DNA of 64,000 nucleotides from Leptobrachium leishanense (GCA_009667805.1 CM019069.1:57963422-58027421), one strand, 5' to 3'; numbered from the stretch's first letter, positions 23,585 through 36,240 are shown. Translations and numbers: made by a program. Notes: generated by a model from the letters alone, not told the origin.

Positions 23585-24674
23585 TGATCTACTCTTGGCA
23601 GTGCAGTTTTAATAAAAAAATAGGGTTTTACTCAAAGTTAAAATAAACATGTATACACACGCACACATACACGTTATAGACTTTATGTATACATTATTTT
23701 GTTTTCAAGAGCTCCATCTATTTCATTGTCACAAAATCAAACTACTTCACTCTGAGTAAAGAGGCTTTGCAATGCTTTACAGGCCTAGCTATCAGGGAAG
23801 GGGACAGATTCCTATTTTGGTGAAATCTACAGAGGAAGGAGAAACACACACTCAGCAGGATGGACTCTGAAATATTATATTTCCTTTGAGGAAGATCAGC
23901 TTTGATGATTGGAGGTGTATACATTTGCTGATTCTCATTAAACAGTTCAACATGTTCACAGTCAGTAGGTAAACAGAGATGATATTTCATCCCCGGAGTA
24001 TGAATTGTGGCTATGTTTAGCAGTATGACATGAAGATATGATAGTTATGTATGGCAAATACAGCCTGGTATTAATCGAGTGATGAGGTCTATCCTGTCCC
24101 TTGTAGTGACGGCTGTTGACTTAAAGAGAAGACTTATTGGGTGCGATAAACTCATAGCGCTTGATGGGTTGCAGACATTCCTATACAGCTACAAATCTAT
24201 TCGCACATAGGAACAAATGGAAAATGGTAAACTACTACTATTTTAACCAAATTGCAAGGTAGATATTTAAGATTTATGTGGTGCAATATGATAGTAAAGC
24301 TCTGAGGAAGCCTAAAAAAATGGCCTTATCAAGTACTGATAAAAGCATTAAGTGTTCATTGGACGTACAAGAGGCCCAACAGATTCAAGTTAGTATGAAT
24401 GATGAACAACGGAAAAGTATAATATTACCAGACCAAACATCCTTTTTACACTATGCACATCGATGCTTGCCTATCCTGCCGCACACATTCCAATTCCTCA
24501 TTGGATTATGGCAGTAATATTTTTACTTAAGACACAGTGTTGGAAAGTGTGTAACAAAGTTCTATACGTCAGACAGTTGCTTGAATAATACAAAGGTACA
24601 GGTAAATTTCCTGTGTAACCCCTCCACAGAACCTCATTCTCATATACAAATATAAAAACATTAGATTTTTATTT
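23585..24674. other. Intron, nothing recognised
   Basis: No supported gene or element. A weak minus-strand frame near 23742-23990 has no splice context and no recognised similarity. Confidence 0.45.
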
Positions 24675-24840
24675 TGAGAAAGTATTTTACCAGGAAGGAT
24701 ACATTGAGATTTCACTTGTTTTCAAGTATGTCATGGGTGATGAGTATGTACCGTTAGGTGTCTTGCCCAAGGACACTTACTGGAGAGGTGCTCTTGCTGG
24801 GATTCAAACCTGTGTCTCCACGGTCATAGAACAGGGATAC
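24675..24840 (-). repeat. tRNA-type SINE, minus strand
   Basis: On the minus strand it reads a B-box-like GGTTTGAATCCCAGC, then CCTTGGGCAAGACACCTAAC, ATACTTGAAAACAAGTG and the tail AAAATACTTTCTC. It is the same family as 40021-40225 (plus). Confidence 0.82.
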
Positions 24841-24844
24841 CATG

Positions 24845-25148
24845 GGCTGTATTCCAACCTTGGTGTAAACTTATCCAGATCTGTTGTAAACTCAGCAACT
24901 GCAGAGATTTCATTAGCTCTGGTAAGTACTACAACAGCTTAGGTTAAGTTTACACCAAGGCTGGGATATAGAGTCCAATACTGGATGCATAGAAACATTA
25001 AAGGACCGTAAACTCCAAGAACCTATTTCAAACCCAGTGTAAAAATAACCAGAGCTGTTGTAAACTTCCCAAAGGCACTAGAATCTAGATAGTTGCTAAA
25101 TTTACAATAGTTCTGGTTAGATTTACACCGGGGTTGGAATAGGGCCCC
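24845..25148. mobile_element. Two adjacent inverted-repeat MITEs of one family
   Basis: The first (24845-24985) has TTCCAACCTTGGTGTAAAC and GTTTACACCAAGGCTGGGA at its ends. The second (about 25008-25148) has ACCTATTTCAAACCCAGTGT and TTTACACCGGGGTTGGAATA. Both carry an internal CAGAGCTGTTGTAAACT-like core. Confidence 0.65.
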
Positions 25149-25248
25149 TATATTTGTTCATTCTAAGGTTGAAATATAATTAATTCAACTGTGAGTTATA
25201 TTGGCATTGTCATTGGCATTCATATTCATAAGGATTAACACATATTTA

Positions 25249-25446
<198 letters not shown>

Positions 25447-25861
25447 CTAAACAAGGGATAGAAAGTGTGAGCAAAAATGGCTACACCATCATGAGAGATA
25501 ATGTGATATGCTACACTAAATACCTTAAAATAGATTTTGTTCAAGCACCAAAACAGGTCTACAAACACGGTTACATCGGTTATAGCAGACTATGGTTATG
25601 ATTATGAATGAGCTTCCAGGGCAGTAGGGTTTGCTATTTTTTGCAAAATAAATATCAATCGGTAAGGGAATCGGGAGGTACGAGAGAAGTATGCACAACA
25701 ACGGATTCAGTAAACTGCTGTCCAGATACAATTTACCTAAGCATGTTCCAAGCCTGGGCAGAGCTACCTGAAAAAGCACAGGATTTTCAGCTAATGCTAC
25801 AAAAATAAAAATAGTATTTTTGTATCACTACTTTTCTATACATTTACATTATTATCTTTAT

Positions 25862-26047
25862 CAGTGGTTTCCAACCCTGGTCCTGAAGTACCCCTAACAG
25901 GCAAAGGTCTGCCAGATATCTGAAGCATAGCACAGGTGATACGATTTGCTGCTCAATGATTGCAATATACAGTATGCATTTTTTCCATGGTAGTCATTAA
26001 AATCTGGCCTTTTAGGGGGCTTTGCGTTCCAGGGTAGGGAACCACTG
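25862..26047. mobile_element. hAT MITE of the 2346 family
   Basis: The ends CAGTGGTTTCCAACCCTGG and GGTAGGGAACCACTG are flanked by ATCTTTAT and ATCTATAT (seven of eight match). Internal AAGCATAGCACAGGTGAT. Confidence 0.85.
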
Positions 26048-26815
26048 ATCTATATGATACTTTTAAATACCGAGTTCACTTGCAGCCTGACGTTTCCAGA
26101 AATAAGTTCACTTCTAAAGATTCGGTTTCAAATACTGATTGGACAAATAAAAAAGACATGACAGTTCATATAACATGATTGTAGAGAACTAAATAAAGCA
26201 AAGGAAATGGGAAGTAGAATTTGTTAACATTATCTATAGCTGTAAAAAAGGCAAGAGGTAATTAAGCTGCAGCATTATCCAGTAAAAAGGTGTACAAATG
26301 GAGACCGATTTTGACCTGTAGCTCACCAATAAGGAAGAGATGCTCCATTTAGGGAGATCTCCTCGTCAGCCGTAACAATTGCCTGGCTCATTTGCGCTGG
26401 GAGGAAATTTTGGTCATCCAGTAGCCAAGCTCCAACCTCTTTGGATTGTCTACCCATTTGCCTGGCAGGCCTCAATGACCATGGCCACTGTCCATGACTG
26501 CAGCCATTTCTCAGTTTGGCCACTAAACAGTTTAGGCATGCAAGCTAACCGGATACTCATTAGCTTTCCAAAGAACTAGAGATGGAAAAAATTTAGATGG
26601 GCACAATGAGCAAAGAGCACGCTATGTCAAGTATAACCATGAGGTGTATACATTTAGAACTCCTCTGAAATGGCAATGATTGAGGACAGAACGTGAAAAG
26701 GTTAGTATAATGCAGAGGCTAGCATAGAGGAAGTTGTGGCAAGGTGTGATCGGATTGGGTTGTTTGGCATACACCTCACCCCTCTGTCAATCTCTACACT
26801 AAGCTCTGTGTTTCT
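26048..26815. other. Intron, nothing recognised
   Basis: No element ends or genes supported. A possible frame at 26323-26523 (minus) shows no recognised similarity. Confidence 0.4.
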
Positions 26816-27347
26816 TTTAGAACCCGCTTCAAAAGAAAGAAGAATACTGGTCCTCTCCTACAAAGCTCTTCATAACCGCACCCCTGGCTACATTTCCTCC
26901 TTTATTAGCAGGTACATCCCATCCCGACCACGTCGCTCGGACAATGATCTGATGCTATCAGCTCCTCGTACCTGCACCCCCAACTCTCGCCTTCAGGACT
27001 TCTCCCAAGCTGCCCCTTTTTGGAACTCCTTCCTCCGCAACATCAGACTCTCCCCCTCTCTCTGGTCCTTCAAGAAGTCTCTGAAAACATTACTTTAGAG
27101 AAGCCTATCTGCTCACTCCATAATCCCCCAATGTTCATTTCTTGCTCCATTTGTCCACATGCGACCCGCTACTTCAGGTTCTCTATTCACCTTCACCTCG
27201 TGTGTCACTCCTCTTCGATTGTAAGCTCTTGAGCAGGCTCCTCTCCTACTGTTCTGTGTGTGTGTGTGTGTATCGTGTATGTATATTTGTTATTCTGTCT
27301 CTCCCATTGTACATTGCTACGGAACTTGTTGGCACTTTATAAATGCT
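26816..27347 (+). mobile_element. LINE-2-type fragment, second subfamily
   Basis: The frame to 27098 gives ILVLSYKALHNRTPGYISSF, then SNDLMLSAPRT-like sequence and WSFKKSLKTLL, the last part of a LINE-2 protein. The 3' UTR follows with GATTGTAAGCTCTTGAGCAG and ends GGCACTTTATAAATGC. A TG microsatellite (27257-27270) lies inside the UTR. It diverges from the copies at 13990 and 28137, so it is another subfamily. Confidence 0.82.
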
Positions 27348-28136
27348 TGTAACTGGTATGCGGAGGAAAGGAAGCAGATACTTCATTTATTGGAATCAGT
27401 GAAGTCAAAACCAGAGCTAGGAATGACTATAAACAGTGGTGCTGTTGTGGCATTAGCTGACTGTTGAGAATACTAGGTTATGCTTAAACAAGATGCAAAA
27501 ACAAATTTCTAAAACATTGTGCTCTTTGCAGCTTATTTATAAATAACTGAATTGACATTCACTGCCATCATTGCTTTTCACAGAGGAAAGTGTGTAGTCC
27601 ATTGTGCTTTACAGTGATCTAATTTGAGTTCTGCTATATTGCTTTCTTTAATGAAGTGAAAGGGAGCAGAACACCATTTGTTTAAATGAGCATCCAAAAG
27701 CAATCGAAAAAACGTATTCACTCAATGAAATGCTTATGAATATAACAGAAAACGAATGCTTAAATACGAATTTATGTTTTGCCGAGCTGCAATAAAGTCA
27801 ATATATAGTCACCGACACCAGCTTCATCAAAGCAGTCCTCAATCTACACATGACACGAGTTAATTAAAACTAGGTAAGTGCCACAGTACATCACAAACAT
27901 CCCAGTATCCCAGCCAGAAACTAATCCATGTTATTAACTAATACAAATGATGAACTGTGGATTGAAAAATGTATATATCCACCTCAGAAGCTGAAGAAGC
28001 TGATCAAAGAAAGACAGCAGATTATTAATGGTCATGGAGGAGTCACCTCAAATGAATATCAACAAACTAGAGGCCCTATTCCATTTGAACCGTTATCAAT
28101 AACGAGTGAGCCACTATAGTAGCCATCTTGTTAATA
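27348..28136. other. Intron with one MITE edge
   Basis: Mostly unrecognised. GAGGCCCTATTCCA at about 28070 resembles the end of the element at 24845-25148. Confidence 0.4.
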
Positions 28137-28812
28137 GTTACCACAAAACAACTAATCAATGCCCTGTTAATCTCCCGATTTGACTATTGCAATAATCTCT
28201 TATTCGGCCTCCCTCTCTCCCGCCTTTTCCCCCTACAATCCATCCTGAACGCCTCCGCCAGGCTAATCCACCTCACCTGCCGCTCCCCTCTGCGAGTCCC
28301 TTCACTGGCTCCCCATCCACTGCAGAAATAAATTTAAAATCCTTACCCTGACCTACAAAACCCTCACGAAATCAGTTCCCCACTACCTGTCCTCACTAAA
28401 TCACCAAATACACCCCAGCCCGCTCCCTAAGGTCAAACAGTGACCTGCACCTAGCTTCTCCCCGCATCACCTCTTCCCATGATAGACTGCAGGACTTCTC
28501 ACGCGCAGCCCCCCACTCTCTGGAACGCTCTCCCTCGTACGGTCAGACTTTCCCCTAATTTCTCTTCCTTCAAACGCTCCCATTTAGAGAAGCCTACCGC
28601 CTGACTCGCTGATGCAACCATCAATTACTCTCACCTTGCAGTCCTCCCCTCCTGTTTCCAAACCCAACCCTTCTAGATTGTGAGTTCTTACGGGAATAGG
28701 GCCTCATCTCCTCCTGTACGATTTGTCTAATGTTGTTCAATGTATTGTAACCCTTTCTATACTGTGCCTATTGTACAGCGCTGCAGAATATGCTGGCACT
28801 TTATAAAGAATA
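28137..28812 (+). mobile_element. LINE-2-type fragment, same subfamily as 13990-15369
   Basis: It starts at TTACCACAAAACAACTAATC, equal to the stretch near 14650 of the other copy, and follows it to the 3' end GCGCTGCAGAATATGCTGG with AATAATAATA. The protein frame (INALLISRFDYCNNLLFGLP) breaks after about 65 codons through small deletions, and part of the final protein segment is lost. It is older than the copy in the hAT. Confidence 0.88.
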
Positions 28813-30012
28813 ATAATAATAATACCCTGCTATTCCAATAGAGCTGCAAAAGGGGCTCGAGAAAGGCAATATTGTGGCTGAAAAGTCACTAATTTTCCAA
28901 AAAAGATATGCTGTCTGAAGCCTAAGTGGAGTGCCTGGACCTTCTTTAGTGTATAAAAAGCTCCATTGTGGCTCTGCTATTATGATAGATTATTGCAGAT
29001 TTGTACTTCCTATACTTTGTCTCATTATGCTCAGTTCCCTCCAGTATTTAAAAAAGAACACTGGCTTTCAGAAGCATTTTCATAATCACTTAACCCAAAC
29101 ACACAAAAGAAAAAAATTCTATCCTCCCCTCAAATCCCACAGTACAGGGAATGAGGAGATGTGCTGCCTCTTTTCACTGCACGTTGAAGGACAAAGATCA
29201 AACAGTTTTCAGTGTCCTTCTGTTGAACTAGTAATTGTAAATTTGCACAGTGAGTCTTGCAAATCTCCATGGAGTAATTTGGAGTTTAGGAAATGATATA
29301 AATGGCAGCAGTGACTTCGCTTTATAAATCGAGGCAGCTACATAGCAGGTTACTCAGAACAGAACTGGTAACATGGAGTCAATAATGGCCAAAGGCTTTC
29401 TGTAAAAGCTTCCATTAGCGGCTTCTTATTGTATGTATCCACTGGGATCAACTCAGAAACCCCACAAAGGGTCTGATGTTTATGAATATAGACATATATA
29501 TATATATATATATATATAGTACGTTAGATAAATATAAAAACTGATATCTCCCTCACAATTCATGTATTTCAGGTAGATATAGATTTATAATATGCATATT
29601 GATGGTTGTATGGTTGTACTTTAGGGTCTTTGAGACACCACCATTGAGTGTTCTTGGCAATTTTAGATTTGTAGTCTTTAGGATTATGTTGATGCGGTTA
29701 AGTTTAAACCTACGGGAGGTTAAAAAACCTAGTCATTTCATGAGTTTGCAAACACAACGGATGGAATTTATTCACAGTAAAGTGTTGACCCATCATGTTG
29801 GCCATGGCAGGTGTACGATAACCCACACGATCCTCTGCATAATACAAACCACACTAATCAAAACACATCCTAGTCCACCTCTCCTCTTTACAACCGCTAA
29901 GGATACTATAAAATTCATGTAGATGGCAAAATAAACATTTGCTTAGTTGGGATTTGCTTTCTATTCTTTGAGAGTAGTGCTACAGCTTTGTTACTCTTCA
30001 CATATCTTCCAG
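28813..30012. other. Intron with a TA microsatellite at 29492-29518
   Basis: No gene or complete element. ORF-like stretches at 28931-29296 and 29599-29922 show no domain, splice context or family resemblance. Confidence 0.45.
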
Positions 30013-30192
30013 GGTAGGGTGTCCAGCCTTGTCCTCAAGTAACCCTAACAGATCAGATATTAAGAATTACTTTAGGGAAATGCAGACAGAATCCTGCAAT
30101 CACTGAGCATCAAATCATATGTCTGTGCTGTGCGTCGGATATCTGGCAAACCTAGCCTGCTAAGGTTACTTGAGGCCAGGGTTGGGAATCTA
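30013..30192. mobile_element. Degenerate hAT MITE of the 2346 family, reversed
   Basis: The core reads in the opposite orientation (CAATCACTGAGCATCAAATC, TATCTGGCAAACCTAGCC) with decayed ends GTCCAGCCTTGTCC and CCAGGGTTGGGAA. Confidence 0.65.
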
Positions 30193-30619
30193 ATGGAAAG
30201 GTAAACAGCTGAAAATCTGGTTGGACGATAAGCTTCCACATTTAAACTGGAGTATCATCAGAATGTTATTTAGCCAGATTATCCAAATGTCACAGAGATA
30301 AGCGGGTACCTAGGATGACCATGTATGTAATGTATTCATTGTGGATTCCCTAGTAAAAAAAGAGCAAATCTGTGCAATAAGCATGATCTTGCTAGGAATC
30401 TAACCCATTCCATGTCAAGTTAATCCAACAACAGAATAGCACTAATGAACACTACAATGAACAGCAACAACTAACAATTCTCAAACCAGCGCTCAAGAAT
30501 ATTCAGGATTTTCCCAGATTTCAAGTTAAAATGTGAGGCAGGAGTACCCCCAATATGGGGTTTGGAATTTACCAATAGATATGGAAGTCTTAAGAGACTG
30601 CACTTTGACCAGCATTGTG

Positions 30620-31961
30620 TTTATTGCATGTAAACATGCTCTCCGACTGGCCAAACTACCCATTGTGCAATATCATTATTCCATTCAATGTGACTTCTCT
30701 TTAAGCATGATGAGGTGATTTGTCAAAGGAGTTTAAATCAATTCACAATGAAATGGACCTCTATTCAACAGATTTAGAAAGTACGCAGTTTTTAAAGGGT
30801 CCCAATTTTTTTTCTTTATTTACTTGTTATGTTTTATACATTAACTGGGCTGCTACTCCTGGCAGTTGCTGCCGCTCCGGTGAGTATGGGCGCAACGCCA
30901 TTTTTTCTGTATTTATGTATATCATGCTTGTAACACCAGTCCGTCGTTCTGCAGCTGTTCCTCTTTCCATGTTTTTGTTTTTAATCCCAAATGGGAAGTG
31001 TTTGGTGTGTGTATAAATAAAACCCACCATATTTCTGCCTCTCCTTGGCTGAAAAGCAGCAGGAGGGGCTTGGAGCTGCTCAGTACAGCGGCCTTTTGGT
31101 ACATTTGTTAGGTACTCACTCTGTAAAGAGGTGCCGTGAAGTGGCGAGTGAGCTTACGTTGCAATGGCCATTGAAACAAACAAAAACCTCAGTTTTGTTG
31201 TACATGGAACACATAGAAACGAGCGCAGATGACATTTTTTTCTTTCTTATGTTTTATACATTAACTGGGCTGTTACTCCTGGCAGTTGCTGCCACTCCGG
31301 TGAGTATGGGCGCGACGCCATTTTTTCTGTATTTATGTATATCATGCTTGTAACACCAGTCCGTCGTTCTGCAGCTGTTCCGCTTTCCATGTTTTTGTTT
31401 TTAATCCCAAATGGGAAGTGTTTGGTTTGTGTGTATAAATAAAACCCACCATATCTCTGCCTCTCCTTGGCTGAAAAGCAGCAGGAGGGGCTTGGAGCTG
31501 CTCAGTAGAGCGGCCTTTTGGTACATTTGTTAGGTACTCACTATGTAAAGAGGTGCCTTGAAGTGGCGAGTGAGTTTACGTTGCAATGGCCATTGAAACC
31601 AACAAAAACCTCAGTTTTGTTGTACATGGAACACATAGAAACGAGCGCAGATTACATTTTTTTCCTTGTTATGTTTTATACATTAACTGGGCTGTTACTC
31701 CTGGCAGTTGCTGCCGCTCCGGTGAGTATGGGCGCGACGCCATTTTTTTCTGTATTTATTGCATGTAAACATGCTCTCCGACTGGCCAAACTACCCATTG
31801 TGCAATATCATTATTCCATTCAATGTGACTTCTCTTTAAGCATGATGAGGTGATTTGTCAAAGGAGTTTAAATCAAGTCACAATGAAATGGGCCTCTATT
31901 CAACAGATTTAGAAAGTATGCAGTTTTTAAAGGGTCCCAATTTTTTTTTTCTTTATTTACA
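30620..31961 (+). repeat. Tandem array: flank A, units B1, B2, partial B3, flank A'
   Basis: Flank A (30620-30822) is repeated as A' (31757-31961). Between them lie units of 420 and 422 bp, starting at the ATG positions 30829, 31249 and 31671, the third cut off after about 90 bp. Units are nearly identical. Each full unit holds GTGTATAAATAAAACCCACC and the mini-ORF described separately. The junction of B3 with A' shares TGTATTTAT, a likely microhomology joint. Confidence 0.93.
30829..30933 (+). other. Conserved mini-ORF in repeat unit B1 (signal-peptide-like)
   Basis: ATG opens MFYTLTGLLLLAVAAAP, a short hydrophobic segment with small residues at its end like a secretory signal peptide. Directly after the proline codon comes GGTGAGTATG, a strong splice donor. 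If not spliced, the frame ends after 34 codons. The same ORF begins at 31249 (with one A to T change) and 31671. It could be the first exon of a secreted-protein gene copied in tandem, or chance inside a repeat. No downstream exon was found. Confidence 0.35.
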
Positions 31962-33040
31962 CAAAGTCATCATCGTGTACAAGCTCGACTCATACGGAGC
32001 AAAAAATAGAACGTTACCATGTTACAACATGGCCTTCAGCCAATTCTACTGCAATGTACTAATCTTCTGCTGCATTGAAATCCACGGTGTAAGTAATTAC
32101 CTTCGCTAAACTGTATCTGAGAAATACAATGTTTAATGGAAATGTCATTTGTTCAGTAAACAGACACTTTCTTTGGCTCTGTGTGTGATAAAAAGGGTAA
32201 TTGGGAAAAAAAGCATGAAGTTATATATTGAATGAAATCTATATTCCCTTCCCCGGCTGGAACACAATGTGATCATTTTGGTTTATTTTACTTGGGGAGG
32301 GAGGCTTATTGCGTGAGAGACGTGTCTACTTTCAAAGCGGACCAGACCTGCTTTAAATTCCATCCACAACTTTATATATTGTAAATGTATCTTCAGACCA
32401 AAAAGGGTTATGAACTAGATGATTTCATTCTTGTCACAGCTGTGCAATGTAAAACCTCAGTTCACTGGAAAGCAATATGTATATTAACCTTAACATCTTT
32501 CTCGTATCAATAACAACGAAGACACAGTCGACATAACTGTAGAAAGTGCTGGAAAGCTGAAGGCAATATGACAGATTGCGGCCGAAGGAATGAAGAATGG
32601 CATTTTGGAACAGACGCGTGCAATACTGCAGCCCAAGTCACAACACGGAAGAACTCTGTAGGGGAATTTAGCCCGTTATTAGCTTGAATCAAGTCGCTTA
32701 ATACTTTATTGGGAATAAATATTCCGCGGCAGAAAAAGAGGAGAGTTGGTTTTCGTAGAAACCCCCTCCACACACACACACACAAAAATAAACAGCTTTA
32801 TTTCCAAGCTCTGCACTGCGACTTCAAAACAGCTATGTAAATTTTATTCTGCCAGTACGTGGAAAGCCAGCCAGCGAGAATATTTGCTACATACTGTTCT
32901 AGACAAACTTTAAACCGTATTCCCTTAGAATGGTCATAAACTATTCTGCATGCATAACAGAGAAGTAAGCGGTGACTCAACATATACAAATTTTTCCTAC
33001 CTGACAAAATACACTAAACATTAGTTGGGGGGGGGGTTAC
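31962..33040. other. Intron, nothing recognised
   Basis: No repeats shared with the window and no supported frame. A CACACACA run lies at 32769-32784. Confidence 0.45.
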
Positions 33041-33750
33041 AGATGGTAAGAAGAGAAGTACTTTATACTGCCCTCTCCTGCGCGTGAACAGCAAAAAGGG
33101 AGTGAAGTCAGCATAGAGAATTAACCTCCCTGGCCGTCCGATTCTGACATATTTTATATGTCAGAATCGGTCCAATTTATTTTGGCCTCCTAGCGGTATA
33201 AGTGTGGCTCGGGGGTTAACTTTCAGTACTGAAAGCGGTATCCCCGAGCCACACTCGGGCCGATATTTACATGTCCCTGCGCTCCCTCGCTGTCCCTGCA
33301 GTCACATTGCAGCCGATCGCGACGTCACACTTCCTGGTTGACTCCTCGCGAGAAGGGAACCAGGCAGTGTGACTTTGCGAGCGGCTGGAGGAGACTGCGG
33401 GGATCAGCGAGGGAGCGCAGGACATGTAAGTATCCAGCCCGAGTGTGGCTCGGGGATACCACTTTCGGTACAAAAAGTTAACCCCGAGCCACACTCGGGA
33501 ATACCGTCAGGGAGGTTAATGAGCAGGCCGCATCCTCACTGCCGCATTAAAGCAGAATCTAGCACTGGTTGCCTGGGCTGACCAGGGCTTGTGAGGCCTT
33601 GGGGCAGAAGAGGACCAAGGTTGGCAAGTAAGAAAACAGGTACTTACTCTGCCCTCTCCTGTGCACATACAGCAAACAGAGATGGCAGTACATCCTGACT
33701 GCCGCTTTACAGCAGACTCGCATGTTGTTGGCTGTGCTGATCAGAACTTG
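33041..33750 (+). repeat. Old direct duplication of about 200 bp, first copy interrupted by a MITE
   Basis: ACTGCCCTCTCCTGCGCGTG with CAGCAAAAAGGG (33065 on) matches CTGCCCTCTCCTGTGCACAT with CAGCAAACAGAG (33650 on). After the MITE, ATCCTCACTGCCGCATTAAA matches CATCCTGACTGCCGCTTTAC near 33690. The second copy shows the empty site. Confidence 0.7.
33121..33519. mobile_element. TTAA-flanked MITE, piggyBac-like (CCTCCCTGG family)
   Basis: TTAA at 33121-33124 and 33516-33519, with ends CCTCCCTGGCCGT and ACCGTCAGGGAGG. Internal paired motifs GAGTGTGGCTCGGGG and CCCCGAGCCACACTCGG form inner hairpins. It is the best-preserved copy of its family here. Confidence 0.9.
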
Positions 33751-35744
33751 AGTTCGAGGGTTTTTGTTTGCTTTTTGTAAGCCATTGCAAGAGTCTAACC
33801 ACAGGGTCCAGTGAGCCTTTTGTCTTAAAATGAAATGTTCTATCAATAAGACGGGTCAGTATTCTATTATTATAGCCCTTTAAAGTTGCCCCATCATCGC
33901 CATCATCATTACACACTGGTGTGCAGGATGAGAACTTAAATACATGAGAAAGAAAAATGGGCACGATGTTCTTTGGTTTATGCATATAAGAGAATACATA
34001 TAAAATATATGAATTAAAATTGTTACACCTATATATACATATTTAAACAAGAGTAATTGTTCAACGACGTCTTGTTAAATGACTTTTTCAGTCCGACATC
34101 TTTTCTTTTTGCCCTAAAATGGGGGTTGTTTAGTGCCAGTTATAAATAAAGCTAATATTTTGCCTCCAAGCTGAAAGTTGAAGACAGTGTACTAGCATTT
34201 GGTCAGAAGTCTACTAAAATGGTTTGCCTTGACGTTAGCAGGTGGGCTTAAGATTTAATGGCCCTTTACGTAAACTAAAAAACCTTGTTTTTGTTTAGCG
34301 GGTATAGGACATGACGATTTTTCAATGTTCTTTATGCAGGAAAGAGTAACCATTTCAGTTTAGGCTTATTTAACGTTAGTCGACTAATAATATGCTTTAA
34401 AGACTTTGTTATAGTTTAGTCTTAGCCCACTACATTTTTCAGTGACGAAGTTATGATGAAACAATCTGTTTACATTTTCGTTGACTAAAAAACTAGACTA
34501 AAATGTTAGAGAGTGACTAATTTTAATTTAGTTTTAGTCATTGTCCTTTAAAACAAATTCATTTTAGCCTTCATCATACGTCCGCTAAATTAACCCTGTG
34601 TTTATTTATTCTTAGATTCTATTTAATGCTTATAAGAAGAAAAAAAAGAGAGACTGGAGCATTTTTGTTAAGAATGAATAGAATATTGTGATATTTTGGT
34701 TCTCGCTTTTCAAATAATGCAGGATATATATTTCTAACTACCAAGGGATACCGGTATGCAAAGCAAATGCTTTAATGTAAAATTACCATTTCCTAAGCAA
34801 AATAATGAATCGATAAAATTGCTGGATGTAATGAACAGCATTCACACATGTAAAAGGACCAAAGCGTTGCCACGGGCCTTTATTCATTACCTCCAGACGT
34901 GCAAACAGAAGGAAAGGTACATTGAAGCGGCTCCAATGACTTTTTCCAGTAAAAAAAATGGCAATATGTCAAGATTTCATATCGATAGAGGCAGAGCCAA
35001 AACATTTCCACTTTTCAACCATGCTTACAAGTCTTTGGAACCACCACTGTGTGCCTCGCGCTTCTGGCTGAATTGAAACAAGGACTGTTCTTCAGATCAT
35101 TCCTACAATGACTGAGCCACAAACCAGTGATCAAGATCCCTTTCCAACACGCTAAATATTAAAACCCTAAAAAAGCTATACCACCTGGTTACAAGGTCAT
35201 TTGGAAAGAAATATGTTTCACATGTGGATTACACCATATAGATAAATAATCAGTATATAGAAAATATAGATCTGTGAAAATTGACAAAAATCCAGTAAAA
35301 TGACTTGCATGTGTCAAATGTCTTAATGATGGTCATTAAAGTAAAGATCTCAACCAGTACAGCTTTGTCGAGCCAGGTGTTCATCCGGTTTGAGCAAAGG
35401 TGGACTCTAATAGCACTGTAATAGATACAAAATAAACCAAATAATGTAGAAATTAGTAAATTGTGCACCAAGACAAACAGAAGAATCGTTCTAACTGAGC
35501 TAACATAACACAGATTGAAAGGGGGAAAAAAAAAACACAACTGACAACAACCAATGCTTCAAGACTATGAAAAACTCTTGTAATACACATGCATCAGTAT
35601 TGCAATATATACAAGCTTGAGCTCCTAATTCCTCGGTTCTTTTAGGAGTTAAGGAAATGTTCAGATGAAGCGATGCAGAGATGAGGAAGAAGTAAGTATG
35701 TACCTGCTCCTGCACAGAATTTAGGATACTGCCCCAGAGTTGCA
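33751..35744. other. Intron, mostly unrecognised
   Basis: From about 34080 to 34190 a stretch with CAGTTATAAATAAAGC and GCTGAAAGTTG loosely resembles the 420-bp unit at 30.8-31.7 kb and may be an older relative. The rest shows no gene or element. Confidence 0.4.
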
Positions 35745-36010
35745 TTAATTTGTTGCCAAGATCTTATATTGATGGTGGGGGATTCGGAGCGCTGTGTAAA
35801 GTCTTCTCCAGCTCATCCCGAATATTCTCAATGGGGTTAAGATTTGGTCTGTGTGGTGGTGTCCAATCCATGTGTAAAAATGATGTCTCATGCTCCCTGA
35901 ACCACTCTTGCACAATTTTTTAAACCCGATGAATCCTGGCATTATTGTATTCTTTGAATAAGCACGCGCCATCAGGGAAGGGAAAAAATCCACTAATGAC
36001 TGCAGTCATT
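35745..36010 (-). pseudogene. Tc1/mariner transposase fragment
   Basis: On the minus strand, KIVQEWFREHETSFLHMDW continues to TPPHRPNLNPIENIRDELEK and LHSAPNPPPSI. NPIEN carries the last catalytic acidic residue of the DDE triad. Upstream, ARIH shows the segment after the second aspartate, with a stop and frameshift between. It belongs to a different Tc1 family from the one at 45159-48942. No inverted ends were identified. Confidence 0.85.
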
Positions 36011-36089
36011 TTCCAATGGAAGGCACTTACCTAAATCCAGGTGGTGACTTTTTTTTGGCAAGTGTGTGTGTGTGTCAACAAAGTTAGGG

Positions 36090-36240
36090 AACACACATGT
36101 TCACATCCATCAACGTTTCAGGACGGTTGAGCCTTGATCAAGAGGTCTTGATCGGCCTTGATAAAGGCTCAAAAGGAGCCTATACGTTTATGAATTTACA
36201 ATAAAGATTGGACTTTTACGTTAAGACACGTTAGTTTCCA
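36090..36240 (+). repeat. Penelope-type 3' region, decayed
   Basis: Contains CAACGTTTCAGGACGGTTGA, GCCTTGATAAAGGCTCAAAA and GGAGCCTATACGTTTATG, in the arrangement of Penelope-like terminal hairpins. Confidence 0.45.

Noticed and set aside
24278..24517. Small plus-strand protein of 79 codons
   Set aside because: No domain, splice context or repeated family; its length is expected by chance in 64 kb.
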